Of a DNA stretch of 64,000 nt, positions 16,942 through 24,694 are shown one piece after another. The first letter of the stretch is position 1. Every line of letters starts with the position of its first letter. The stretch is from Methylosinus sp. LW4. GTDB lineage: Bacteria > Pseudomonadota > Alphaproteobacteria > Rhizobiales > Beijerinckiaceae. The position numbers and the translations under genes were made by a program. The notes beneath the pieces were generated by a model. The model saw nothing but the letters and a program-made list of their open reading frames with translations. It did no database searches and was not told where the DNA came from. The stretch lies in contig NZ_KB900626.1 of assembly GCF_000379125.1 (NCBI RefSeq), forward strand, positions 1,800,723 to 1,864,722, given 5' to 3'.

Positions 16942-18096
16942 TCACGAGCGTGGTCTCCGCATCGCGTCGATCGTCGCGCCGGGCACGCCGGCGAAATTAT
17001 TGGCGAGCAGATGGCGCGGCGCCGCGCGCGCGAATTGGTCGAGGTCGATCTCCTCGAAAGCGCCGCTGTTCCATGTCTGCACGATCTCCAGCGGCTCATC
17101 GCCTATATTGCGAATGGCGTGGCCGAAGCCCTGCGGAATATAGGCGACGTCGCCGGGCCGAAACTCCGCGACCTTGCCGCGTCCGCCGGAGCCGAAAATC
17201 GCGACCTGGCCTTTGCCGCGCAGATAATAGTGCCACTCGTCGGCGTTGACGTTCCAATGCAGCTTGCGCATCGCGCCGGGCTCGAGCGTCATGATCCCGC
17301 CGGACATTGTCGTCGAGGCCGGAAACTCCTTCGCCGTCGCCAGACGGAAGGTCCCGCCGTCGAGATCGCGCGCCGCTTTCGTCTCGCGCGTCAGGCGGAA
17401 TCTGTGCGTCGATTCTTTCGGCCAAGGCGCCTCGAGCGCATCCTCCGGCCGCAGGATCGGCCCCGCTTGAATGAAGGTCTCGCCTTTCGGGAAAGCGTCG
17501 AAAATATCCTTCGGAACGCCGAACTCCTGCGCGAGAAGATCCTTGGGCGTGAGATCGATCCAATCGGTGAGGGAGAAGGCGCTGGCGTCGGGCGTGAAGC
17601 GTCCGTCGTCGAAGACCAGCAATATGTTGCAAGGCTCGTCGCCTATGGTCTGGATCGCATGGCCATGGCCCTTGGCGAAATACCAGAGATCGCCGGCTTC
17701 GAAATTATTGATCTCGCTCGCGCCGCTCGGATCGATGACGACGGTCTGGCAACGCCCGCCGAGCACCAGCGCCCATTCCGCCGCGGTGGCGTGCCAATGC
17801 AACTCGCGCGAGCCGCCGGCGTCCAGAAAAGCGTGCACGCCGGCCATGCTGTGCGCGATCGGAAATTCGCGCACCGAGACTTCCTTCGCCCAGCCGCCGG
17901 AAGCGACGCGCGGACGGCCGGCGTCGAGCGGAAAGCGAAACTCAATGGTCGCAGCGGTCGTCGCATGGGCGTGAACCGCCTCGGCGTGAGCGGATTTGAC
18001 GGTCAGCCGCTCGGCCGAGACGGCGACGGCGAGAGTCGAGAAATGCACCGCGCCCCAGGCGGCGATCTCGAGAAAATTGCGTCTATGCGCGAGCAT
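16942..18096 (-). CDS. Oxalate-decarboxylase-family bicupin, Tat-exported (paralogue 2)
   Basis: This 384-aa protein has a twin-arginine start (HRRNFLEIAAWGAV). Two cupin domains follow. The first has the Mn site RELHWH (His100, His102), Glu107 and His146. The loop that in decarboxylases carries the proton-handling Glu (SENST in Bacillus OxdC) reads TPDASA (168-173) and has no Glu. The second domain reads RKLHWN (Asn282 in place of His) and EIVQTW where OxdC has a Glu. Oxalate-decarboxylase family is secure; the reaction may be oxidase-like or otherwise altered. It lies 71 bases downstream of a paralogue. Confidence 0.84.
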   Translation of the reverse strand: MLAHRRNFLEIAAWGAVHFSTLAVAVSAERLTVKSAHAEAVHAHATTAATIEFRFPLDAGRPRVASGGWAKEVSVREFPIAHSMAGVHAFLDAGGSRELHWHATAAEWALVLGGRCQTVVIDPSGASEINNFEAGDLWYFAKGHGHAIQTIGDEPCNILLVFDDGRFTPDASAFSLTDWIDLTPKDLLAQEFGVPKDIFDAFPKGETFIQAGPILRPEDALEAPWPKESTHRFRLTRETKAARDLDGGTFRLATAKEFPASTTMSGGIMTLEPGAMRKLHWNVNADEWHYYLRGKGQVAIFGSGGRGKVAEFRPGDVAYIPQGFGHAIRNIGDEPLEIVQTWNSGAFEEIDLDQFARAAPRHLLANNFAGVPGATIDAMRRPRS

Positions 18097-18167
18097 GGGC
18101 CATCCCTTTCCATTCGCAAAAATGGGGAAGCGGCGAGCCGCGCGCGGCTCGCCGTCTCGTCGAAGGA

Positions 18168-19355
18168 TCAGCCGCGCTTCAATTGCGATATGGTCGCCTC
18201 CGGCACGCCGGTGAAATTATTGCCGAGCAGATAGCGCGGGCTCGACTGCACCCATTTGTCGAGGTCGATCTCCTCGAATTTGGGATTGTCCCAGGTCTGG
18301 ACGATCTCGAGATCCTCATCGCCGATATTGCGGATCGCATGGCCGAAGCCCTGCGGAATATAGGCGACGTCGCCGGGTCCGAATTCGGCGACCTTGCCGC
18401 GCCCGCCGGAGCCGAAGATCGCGACCTGGCCTCTGCCCTTCAGATAATAGTGCCATTCATTGGCGTTGACGTTCCAATGCAGCTTGCGCAGCCCATTGCG
18501 CTTCAACGTCATCAGGCCGCCCGACATGGTCTTTTGCGCCGGGAACTCGTCGATCGTCGCGAGGCGGAAGGCGCCGCCGTCGAAATCGCGCGCGGCTTTC
18601 GGATCGCGCAGCAGGCGGAACTTATGCGTCGACTCCTTCGGCCAGGGCGCCTCCAGCGCGTCCGACGCCTTCAATATCGGGCCGGACTGAATATAGGCCT
18701 CGCCCTTGGGAAACGCGTCGAACAGATCTTTCGGCAGGCCGAATTCGAGGCCGAGCATTTCCTTCGGCGTCACATCGATCCAATCGGTGATGGAAAATGT
18801 GCCGTGCTCGGAGAAGGCGCCATTGTCGAAGGACAGGATGAAATGACAGGGCTTGTCGCCGATCGCCTGGATGGAATGGCCGTGGCCCTTGGCGAAATAC
18901 CAGAGGTCGCCGGGCTCGAAATTATTGATCTCGCTCGCGCCGCTCGGCTCGATGACGACGGTCTGGCAGCGCCCCTCGATGACGAAGGCCCATTCCGCCG
19001 CAATGGCGTGCCAATGCAATTCGCGCGAGGCGCCGGGCTCGAGATACATATGGACGCCGGCGATGCCCTTGCTGATCGGGAATTGATGGACCGTCGCCTC
19101 CTTGGCCCAGCCGCCGGAAGTGACCTTCGGCTTGTTGCCGTCCAGCGAGAATTTGAAGTCCGGCATGGCCGCGACCTCTTTGGGATCGTGATAGGCGACG
19201 GTTTCGCCCGGCGGCAGCCCCACCGCCTGACGCCCGAAGCCGCCGTCGCCGGCTTTGGCGAGATATTTGTCGGTCGCCTCGGCGACGCTGGAGAATGTCA
19301 CCAGGCCGCTCGCCAGAGCGGCGGAACCCAGGAAATCACGCCGATTCGTGAACAT
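18168..19355 (-). CDS. oxdC: Oxalate-decarboxylase-family bicupin, Tat-exported (paralogue 1)
   Basis: This 395-aa protein has a Tat signal (NRRDFLGSAALASG) and two cupin domains. Oxalate decarboxylase turns oxalate into formate and CO2 using Mn. Domain 1 keeps RELHWH (His114, His116), Glu121 and His160, and the active-site lid reads SEHGT (182-186) with the catalytic Glu, aligning with SENST of Bacillus OxdC. Domain 2 has HWN (Asn295 for the second His) and lacks the lid-region Glu, so only the first site looks complete. A strong AGGAGG precedes the ATG. A divergent LysR gene starts 124 bases away. Confidence 0.88.
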   Translation of the reverse strand: MFTNRRDFLGSAALASGLVTFSSVAEATDKYLAKAGDGGFGRQAVGLPPGETVAYHDPKEVAAMPDFKFSLDGNKPKVTSGGWAKEATVHQFPISKGIAGVHMYLEPGASRELHWHAIAAEWAFVIEGRCQTVVIEPSGASEINNFEPGDLWYFAKGHGHSIQAIGDKPCHFILSFDNGAFSEHGTFSITDWIDVTPKEMLGLEFGLPKDLFDAFPKGEAYIQSGPILKASDALEAPWPKESTHKFRLLRDPKAARDFDGGAFRLATIDEFPAQKTMSGGLMTLKRNGLRKLHWNVNANEWHYYLKGRGQVAIFGSGGRGKVAEFGPGDVAYIPQGFGHAIRNIGDEDLEIVQTWDNPKFEEIDLDKWVQSSPRYLLGNNFTGVPEATISQLKRG

Positions 19356-19453
19356 TTGCTTCCTCCTCCCGCCTCGCCTTCATGGACGAAGCGAATATTT
19401 TTCTATGAGACCGACTATCCGCGGAAGCGTTGCAAATCGGAATGGCCGATGAT

Positions 19454-19468
19454 TAGATAACAGCTATC
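19454..19468. promoter_or_regulatory. Candidate LysR-type operator between bicupin and LysR genes
   Basis: In the 123-bp divergent region, T at 19454 and A at 19466 form a T-N11-A box enclosing the palindrome GATA-ACAGC-TATC (19456-19468). LysR regulators typically bind such interrupted palindromes near their own start, here about 12 bases before the LysR ATG. This is a motif match only. Confidence 0.45.
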
Positions 19469-19478
19469 GAAAATTCCG

Positions 19479-20363
19479 ATGGCCGCGCCAATGCTCGATC
19501 CGATCCATCTGCGCACTTTCGTCGCCATTACCGAGGTGAAGAGCTTCTCCGAGGCGGGACGTCAGCTCGGCCTCTCGCAATCGAGCGTCAGCGAGCATGT
19601 GAAGCGGCTCGAGCAATTCGCCGGGCGGAAGCTGTTCGAGCGCGACACGCACTCCAACACGCTGACCGAGCATGGCCGCGCCATGCTGGAATTCGCCCGC
19701 TCCATTCTCGAGACCAACGCCCGCGCCAAGCGGCATTTCGGGCAATCGTCCAAGCGACGGGCGCTGCGTTTCGGCGCTTGCGAGGATCTCGCCATCGGCT
19801 GGCTCGGCGACATCATCCGGCCCTTCATGGAGGCGCATCCCGACGTCGATCTCGATTTCACCATTGCGCTCAGCAATCATCTGCTGACCGCCTTCGACGA
19901 AGGCCGGCTCGATCTCGTGCTGTGCAAAAGATGGCCGGACGGCGATCGGGGCCGGCTCGTCTTCAGCGACCGCATCGTCTGGACAGCGGCGACAAAGGCG
20001 CCGGTGTTCCGCAACGACGAGGCGCAGCTCGTCCTCTATCCGCCGCCGAGCATCACGCGCTTCATGGCGCTGACGGCGCTGGAGAAGGCCGCCGTTCCCT
20101 GGCGCATCGCCTGCACCAGCGGCGATCTCAACGGGCTCGCCACCGCGACCGGCATAGGCCTCGGCATGATGGCGCACGCCAGCACGCTGATCCCGCTGGG
20201 ACTGGCCGCCTGCGAGGAGGATGAGCGCCTGCCGCCATTGGGCTCCGTCGATTTCATCCAGATCGAGCGCAAGGCGGGAGACCGCAAGCTGCTCGCCGAG
20301 CTGTCGCAGGCGATCGATCGAAAAGCCGCCGCCCCGCGAAAGCGCCGAGATATACAACTTTAG
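19479..20363 (+). CDS. LysR-family transcriptional regulator
   Basis: The 294-aa product has the LysR winged helix at residues 7-65 (LRTFVAITEVKSFSEAGRQL, SQSSVSEHVKRLE) and a periplasmic-binding-protein-like effector domain after about residue 95 (RALRFGACEDLAIGWLGDII). It is divergent from the oxalate-decarboxylase-like pair, the classic arrangement for a LysR protein controlling its neighbour. Oxalate or a related organic acid is therefore a reasonable guess for the inducer. The stop codon lies in a TAGAT/ATCTA inverted repeat. An alternative start at 19491 would remove four residues. Confidence 0.9.
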   Translation: MAAPMLDPIHLRTFVAITEVKSFSEAGRQLGLSQSSVSEHVKRLEQFAGRKLFERDTHSNTLTEHGRAMLEFARSILETNARAKRHFGQSSKRRALRFGACEDLAIGWLGDIIRPFMEAHPDVDLDFTIALSNHLLTAFDEGRLDLVLCKRWPDGDRGRLVFSDRIVWTAATKAPVFRNDEAQLVLYPPPSITRFMALTALEKAAVPWRIACTSGDLNGLATATGIGLGMMAHASTLIPLGLAACEEDERLPPLGSVDFIQIERKAGDRKLLAELSQAIDRKAAAPRKRRDIQL

Positions 20364-20635
20364 ATAGCAATCTATTCCCGAATGTCGCAAAACGACGCAG
20401 TCGAAAGGCGGCGCCGCTCGTCTTTGATTTCACCTGTTTTTTTGGAAATCTCCTCCATTCGAGGGATTTGGAGGCATGCCGATTGCGTTAAGGTTAACGG
20501 GATCGGGCGCGCGTTTCATTTTGAAAACGGCAAATTCTCTGTCCCTGTAAAAATATTGAGTATCTTCAATCCATTGAGAGTCTTGCGTTGTGGAGCTCTC
20601 GATCGCCGCGCCAAAATGACACAGTGAAATGAAAG

Positions 20636-20956
20636 ATGAGCAAGAAAGAAGATCCCTCGATCAATTTTGATCCGAAGCAGGAGCGCGCCCGCCGGCGATC
20701 ACTGCCTTCTCCTTCCGAAAGCAACGCCGCCAAGCCCGCGAGCAGCGAGCCGCTGGCGGATAAGCTGCGCCATGTCCGCGCGATCCTGCGCGCGGTCGAA
20801 GAATCGCGCGAGCAGAGCCTGACGACCAAGCGGCTCTTCGAGCCGACGGCGATCGACTGCCTCAAGCAGCTCGTCGATGCGCTCGACAAGGACGAAGGCG
20901 TCGAAGCCGCCCTCGTCGATGCGCGAACGGTGCTGAAGACCGCCGGAATGGGCTGA
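20636..20956 (+). CDS. Hypothetical protein (106 aa)
   Basis: This small soluble protein has a charged, probably disordered first third (SKKEDPSINFDPKQERARRR) and a helical remainder (ADKLRHVRAILRAVEESREQSL, CLKQLVDALDKDEGVEAALV). It has no signal, membrane segment or metal motif. Two hairpins follow the stop, the second with a T run, supporting a real transcription unit. The preceding 270 bases (20364-20635) are relatively AT-rich and hold no convincing gene. I do not recognise the family. Confidence 0.55.
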   Translation: MSKKEDPSINFDPKQERARRRSLPSPSESNAAKPASSEPLADKLRHVRAILRAVEESREQSLTTKRLFEPTAIDCLKQLVDALDKDEGVEAALVDARTVLKTAGMG

Positions 20957-20967
20957 ACCAAACGAAA

Positions 20968-20993
20968 GACGCCGGACCGTCGGGCCCGGCGTC
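20968..20993 (+). terminator. GC-rich hairpin after the 106-aa gene
   Basis: GACGCCGG (20968-20975) pairs with CCGGCGTC (20986-20993), an 8-bp perfect stem with a 10-base loop. No T run follows, so it is a stabilising hairpin or an accessory to the next terminator. Confidence 0.4.
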
Positions 20994-21016
20994 CTCCTGA
21001 TTCGAGATCAATTCGC

Positions 21017-21050
21017 GAGCCCCGACTGCGCCAGCGCGCCGCCGGGGCTC
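21017..21050 (+). terminator. Rho-independent terminator
   Basis: GAGCCCCG (21017-21024) pairs perfectly with CGGGGCTC (21043-21050), followed on the + strand by ACTTTTCT. It ends the transcript of the 106-aa gene just before the converging metallo-hydrolase gene. Confidence 0.6.
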
Positions 21051-21057
21051 ACTTTTC

Positions 21058-22530
21058 TCAGTTGGCGGCGGCTTTCTTCAGGCCGATCGCCGCACGCAGC
21101 TCGTCGATGGTCGCGACGCGGCCATGCAGGCCGGCGATGCGCTCGACGTCGAGATTGAGCTTCTGAATATTCTCGTAGAGATTGACCGAGAAGGGATTGG
21201 GCGTCGCCGGCGCCGGCGCGCCGACCGGGCCGGGCGTATAGGCGTCCGCCTCGATCACCAGCTTCTCCTTCGGCAGATAGACGAGCGCGAGATCATCCGA
21301 ATGGCCGCTGCCGGCGATGTGATGAATCTCGACCGCATGCAGATCGCCGAGCGCGTGCTTATGCTCATAGGTCTCGAACTTCGCCGCCTTCTTCGAGGCC
21401 GCGAGACGATCGGGACGCAGCGTATGCGGCGCGGCCCAGGCCTTCTCGTAATAGGCCTTGCTGATGTCCTGCGTCACAATGGTCGCGCCGGCGTCAACGA
21501 AAGTGCGCAGACCGCCCGAGTGGTCGAAATGCACATGGCTGTTGACCACATATTTCACCGGCTTGCCGGGAATGATCTCGCCGATCTTCTGGATCAGCGC
21601 GATCGAGCGCTCCTCGCTCAGCGGCGCCTCGATCAGAACGACATGGTCCTTCTCTTCCACGGCGAGGCTGTGATGCGTGCCGCCGGTGAGATAGTAGACG
21701 CCGTCGGCGAGCTTCTCGGACGCCACGGTGACGACGGGCGCGGGCGCGCTCGCGACATTGGCGGGAACCGCGATATCGACCGCGCCATTGGCCTTGGCCG
21801 AGGCGACGGCGACATGCAGAATCTCGTGGCCGCCTTCGCTACGATGAATCTCGGCCGGGAAATGCAGCCCGCCGAAATCCTTATAGCCCGAGAAATGCGT
21901 CTCGATCAGCGTGTCGCCCAGCACCGGCGTGTCGATCCAGGTCTTGATCGCCGACACGTGATTATCGGCGCCGATCGTGCCGACGAAGCGGCGCGCGCCA
22001 ATGGCGAAGGAGACCTCGACGCCGGAGCCGACCGTCTCCGATTTCGCATTATTGGCGAGAGCGGCTTTCAGGAAGCCTTGCGGCGTCGTCCAGATTTCCG
22101 CGACGCGCTCGTCGACGGCCGCCGGAGCCGGCGTCGCCACCGGAGCGGCGCCCGGAGCCGCGCCCTGCGGCGGGGCGACATTCCACGCCTTGTCGCCGAC
22201 GATGGACCATTCGAGCTTCTGCTCGACGGGCGCGGGGCGGGCGCGGCCGTCGGGCGTCTGCGAGCGGGTGATGAGCACGCGCTCGGCCGCCTTGTCGAAG
22301 TCGATCGCCGCGCTGAAGGCGGAGACGTCGAACTTCGGCCAATCGCCGCCGGGAATCGGGGCCTGGCCGAACTGATACCAATGGCCGGCGCCGGCGAATT
22401 CCAGCGTCTTGACGCTGGCGGCGGAAGCGAGCGTCGCCGCCTCCTGCAGCGAGGCGGCATGCGCCGCTCCCGCAAAGACCGACGCCGTCAGTCCTAAACC
22501 GGCGAGCGTCTTGAAACTGCGTATCGACAT
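21058..22530 (-). CDS. Secreted metallo-beta-lactamase-fold hydrolase with N-terminal extra domain
   Basis: This 490-aa protein has a Sec signal peptide (residues 1-25, ending AAHA). Residues 26-265 form a domain with a Pro/Ala linker (about 120-137) and beta-rich segments. The MBL fold (about 270-485) has the metal motif HVHFDHSG (His332, His334, Asp336, His337), His410 in GSGHSDD, Asp429 and His469. It should be a periplasmic hydrolase with a dinuclear metal site; substrate unknown. The N-terminal half is not typical of beta-lactamases, so antibiotic resistance should not be assumed. The start at 22530 has GAGAGG upstream; the frame to 22797 is rejected. Confidence 0.85.
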   Translation of the reverse strand: MSIRSFKTLAGLGLTASVFAGAAHAASLQEAATLASAASVKTLEFAGAGHWYQFGQAPIPGGDWPKFDVSAFSAAIDFDKAAERVLITRSQTPDGRARPAPVEQKLEWSIVGDKAWNVAPPQGAAPGAAPVATPAPAAVDERVAEIWTTPQGFLKAALANNAKSETVGSGVEVSFAIGARRFVGTIGADNHVSAIKTWIDTPVLGDTLIETHFSGYKDFGGLHFPAEIHRSEGGHEILHVAVASAKANGAVDIAVPANVASAPAPVVTVASEKLADGVYYLTGGTHHSLAVEEKDHVVLIEAPLSEERSIALIQKIGEIIPGKPVKYVVNSHVHFDHSGGLRTFVDAGATIVTQDISKAYYEKAWAAPHTLRPDRLAASKKAAKFETYEHKHALGDLHAVEIHHIAGSGHSDDLALVYLPKEKLVIEADAYTPGPVGAPAPATPNPFSVNLYENIQKLNLDVERIAGLHGRVATIDELRAAIGLKKAAAN

Positions 22531-22648
22531 GAGAACCTCTCTTCTTCGGGTGGCGCAGATTTTCATCAGCGCGTCGTGACGCGCCGATGCGGGGGAAATG
22601 GCCGCGTCTTCTGCTCGCGGACTCTCGGCGGGCGGACCGAAGGGGGCG

Positions 22649-22993
22649 TCAGGCCGCCGGCGCGGCGACGAAACCGCTCTCGCCGCCGCCTTCCGCGAGC
22701 GCGTGAGCGTCGGCCTCGTCGACACGATAGGAATCGATGCGCGCCGTCGCCGGCCCTCTCGCCGCGAGAGCGAGAAACTCGTCGACGACCGCAGCATGGC
22801 CGGCGATCAGCGTCTCCACCGAGCCGTCGGCGCGATTGCGGACCCAGCCGGCGAGATGCAGCCGCCCGGCCTCGCGGGCCACGAAAACGCGATAGCCGAC
22901 ATTTTGCACATGCCCTTCGACGATGATGCGGGCGATGCGCCTCTCGCTTTGCGGCGACGTCACAGGATTCTCCCAGATGATGTGCGGTCTCAT
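22649..22993 (-). CDS. acyP: Acylphosphatase
   Basis: Acylphosphatase hydrolyses carboxyl-phosphate bonds in small metabolites. The 114-aa frame has the family motif as VEGHVQNVGYRVF (usual VxGxVQGVGFR, with the catalytic Arg retained) and the catalytic Asn in WVRNRADGSVE. The GxV loop carries His and Asn where Arg and Gly are usual. The ATG overlaps the stop of the upstream arylsulfotransferase-like gene by four bases (ATGA), suggesting translational coupling. A GTG about 11 codons in would give a more usual length. Confidence 0.83.
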   Translation of the reverse strand: MRPHIIWENPVTSPQSERRIARIIVEGHVQNVGYRVFVAREAGRLHLAGWVRNRADGSVETLIAGHAAVVDEFLALAARGPATARIDSYRVDEADAHALAEGGGESGFVAAPAA

Positions 22994-24399
22994 TTGGACG
23001 TCACGCGAAAGCCTGCGTTCTCCGGCGGCGCGATGGCCGTCTCGGCATGCGGCGTTCCCTCCGGCGCCCAGTCATAGGGCACTGGCTGCGCGCGATAGAC
23101 GCTGTAGTTGAGCGTCGGGCGGCCGCTCTCGGCATCCTTGCCGCGCCGCGGATAGGGATTGAGATATTCCCAGACGATCTCGCCCTCCGGCGTCACCTGG
23201 AAGAAGCGCCCGATCTGGCCTTCGTCGATGAATGTGTTGCCATTGGGCAGACGCCGCGCATTGCTGATATGCGTGCTGCGGAAGGTCCAGCCGGGGTTGC
23301 CGGAGCTCGCGCCCGTATATTGCCAGACGATCTGCTTCGTGACCGGATCGATCTCCAGCACGCGCGAGCCGCCCGTAACAGTGACGGAAGCGCGCGGATA
23401 GCCGGCCTCGCCCTGATTGTCGAAGACGAGAAGATTGCCGGCGCCGGGCAGGCCCTTGGGAATGATCTGCGCGTCATGCTGGCCGGAGATTTGATCGACG
23501 GGCCGCGGAACCTTGCGCGATGTCGTCGTTCCATCCTCCGACACCGGCGGGAAATGCGGTCCCAGCGTCCAGACGATCTTGCGCGTCTTGCGATCGACGA
23601 TGGCGATGAAATTGCCGTTGCGCGAGTCGAAGATGAGATTGTCCGGCGCAAAGCGCGCATCGCCCTCGTCATACCAATGATTGGGGCCGACGGGCTTCAG
23701 ATCATTGACATGGAGATAGTCGGGATTCTTCGAGCTCTTTATCAGCTTCAGCTCATCGGCGGTGAAGCCGATCTCGTCGAGATGATCCGACGCCGCCCAG
23801 GTCCACACGATATCGCCGTCGGGATTCGCCTCATAGGCGACATCGTCCAGAACTTGCGGCGCGGCGAAGCCGGGAAGCGGATAGGAGATATTGGCGAGCA
23901 GCAGCGTGTTGCCATTGGGCAGGCGCGTTATGTCGTGATGCTGCCGCGCGACGCCGCCCGGCGCCGCGGAGCCGAAGCTCCACACGGGCTTGCCGTCCCA
24001 ATCGACCTCGCCGACCGTCTTGCGCACGCGCGTCTGCGCGCGGCCGGGCGTGAGATCGGTTCCCCTGCCCTCTTCGCTCTCGAGCGTGACGAAGATATGC
24101 CCGCGCGCGCCGTCGACGAGCGCCGGATCGATGAAGGAGACGGGCTGGCCCGTATATTTCCACTCGCGCACGACCTTGCCGGTGAGATCGACGAGCCTCG
24201 TCACATCGTCTCCGCCGGCGAAGAGAACATAAGAATTATAGGCGCGCGCAGGATCGTAGATAGTGGCGCCCGTCGGATAGACGCTGGGCTCCGCCGAGGC
24301 CCCGGCCGCCGCCGCCGCGAGAACGCCCACGCAAGCGCTGCGCAAAAACCACGCTCTGAAAAGGGTTTCGATCGAAAAGCGATGCCTGCCGCGGGCCAT
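22990..24399 (-). CDS. Arylsulfotransferase-like (ASST) secreted protein
   Basis: This 469-aa protein has an N-terminal signal sequence (cleavage after about residue 35, GASA) and a beta-propeller with repeated units such as HHDITRLPNGNTLL and ISNARRLPNGNTFIDEG, alternating with WDGKPVWSFG-type strands. These belong to the arylsulfotransferase family, which in pathogens moves sulfate between phenols in the periplasm. Conserved His occur in RQHHDI and GQHDAQ, but the catalytic His cannot be fixed without alignment, and many members have no shown activity. The start at 24399 has GGGAGC upstream. Confidence 0.78.
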   Translation of the reverse strand: MARGRHRFSIETLFRAWFLRSACVGVLAAAAAGASAEPSVYPTGATIYDPARAYNSYVLFAGGDDVTRLVDLTGKVVREWKYTGQPVSFIDPALVDGARGHIFVTLESEEGRGTDLTPGRAQTRVRKTVGEVDWDGKPVWSFGSAAPGGVARQHHDITRLPNGNTLLLANISYPLPGFAAPQVLDDVAYEANPDGDIVWTWAASDHLDEIGFTADELKLIKSSKNPDYLHVNDLKPVGPNHWYDEGDARFAPDNLIFDSRNGNFIAIVDRKTRKIVWTLGPHFPPVSEDGTTTSRKVPRPVDQISGQHDAQIIPKGLPGAGNLLVFDNQGEAGYPRASVTVTGGSRVLEIDPVTKQIVWQYTGASSGNPGWTFRSTHISNARRLPNGNTFIDEGQIGRFFQVTPEGEIVWEYLNPYPRRGKDAESGRPTLNYSVYRAQPVPYDWAPEGTPHAETAIAPPENAGFRVTSK

Positions 24400-24442
24400 C
24401 GGACGCTCCCGTCTTGCTGCGATGCCGCCATTATATTCACAC

Positions 24443-24458
24443 TTATCAGCTATGATAA
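24443..24458. promoter_or_regulatory. Perfect inverted repeat upstream of ASST gene
   Basis: TTATCA (24443-24448) and TGATAA (24453-24458) flank GCTA in the AT-rich region about 45 bases upstream of the ASST start. The internal CAGCTAT is shared with the putative LysR operator at 19454-19468. It may be an operator or overlap the promoter of the leftward gene; no -35/-10 pair was clear. Confidence 0.4.
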
Positions 24459-24694
24459 ATAGCAAAACGCTCGAGTTCTGCACATAAGAAGGAATTTGCA
24501 TCGCGCCTCGTCACGAGAGACTCGGCGCCTCGCGGAAAGATCGCTTTCGATATTGTTTTTCCGCATATGCGGTCCGCTCGCGCGCGTCTCCGACGAAAGG
24601 CGCGCCCGCGCCCTTCCGCTCGAAAATTTGCGCTTGTTGGATGGACAAGAAAAACTATATCTGTCGAGCTTATGTAAAAATCGCCGGAGGCATT

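Noticed and set aside
20382..20627. 81-codon + frame after the LysR gene
   Set aside because: No ribosome site, mixed composition and an AT-rich intergenic setting; treated as non-coding.
21058..22530. Reading the MBL-fold gene as an antibiotic beta-lactamase
   Set aside because: The fold is shared by many hydrolases and the N-terminal half and overall length do not match class B beta-lactamases.
24400..24694. Possible FMN riboswitch before ribA
   Set aside because: No RFN-element conserved blocks are visible in the leader.
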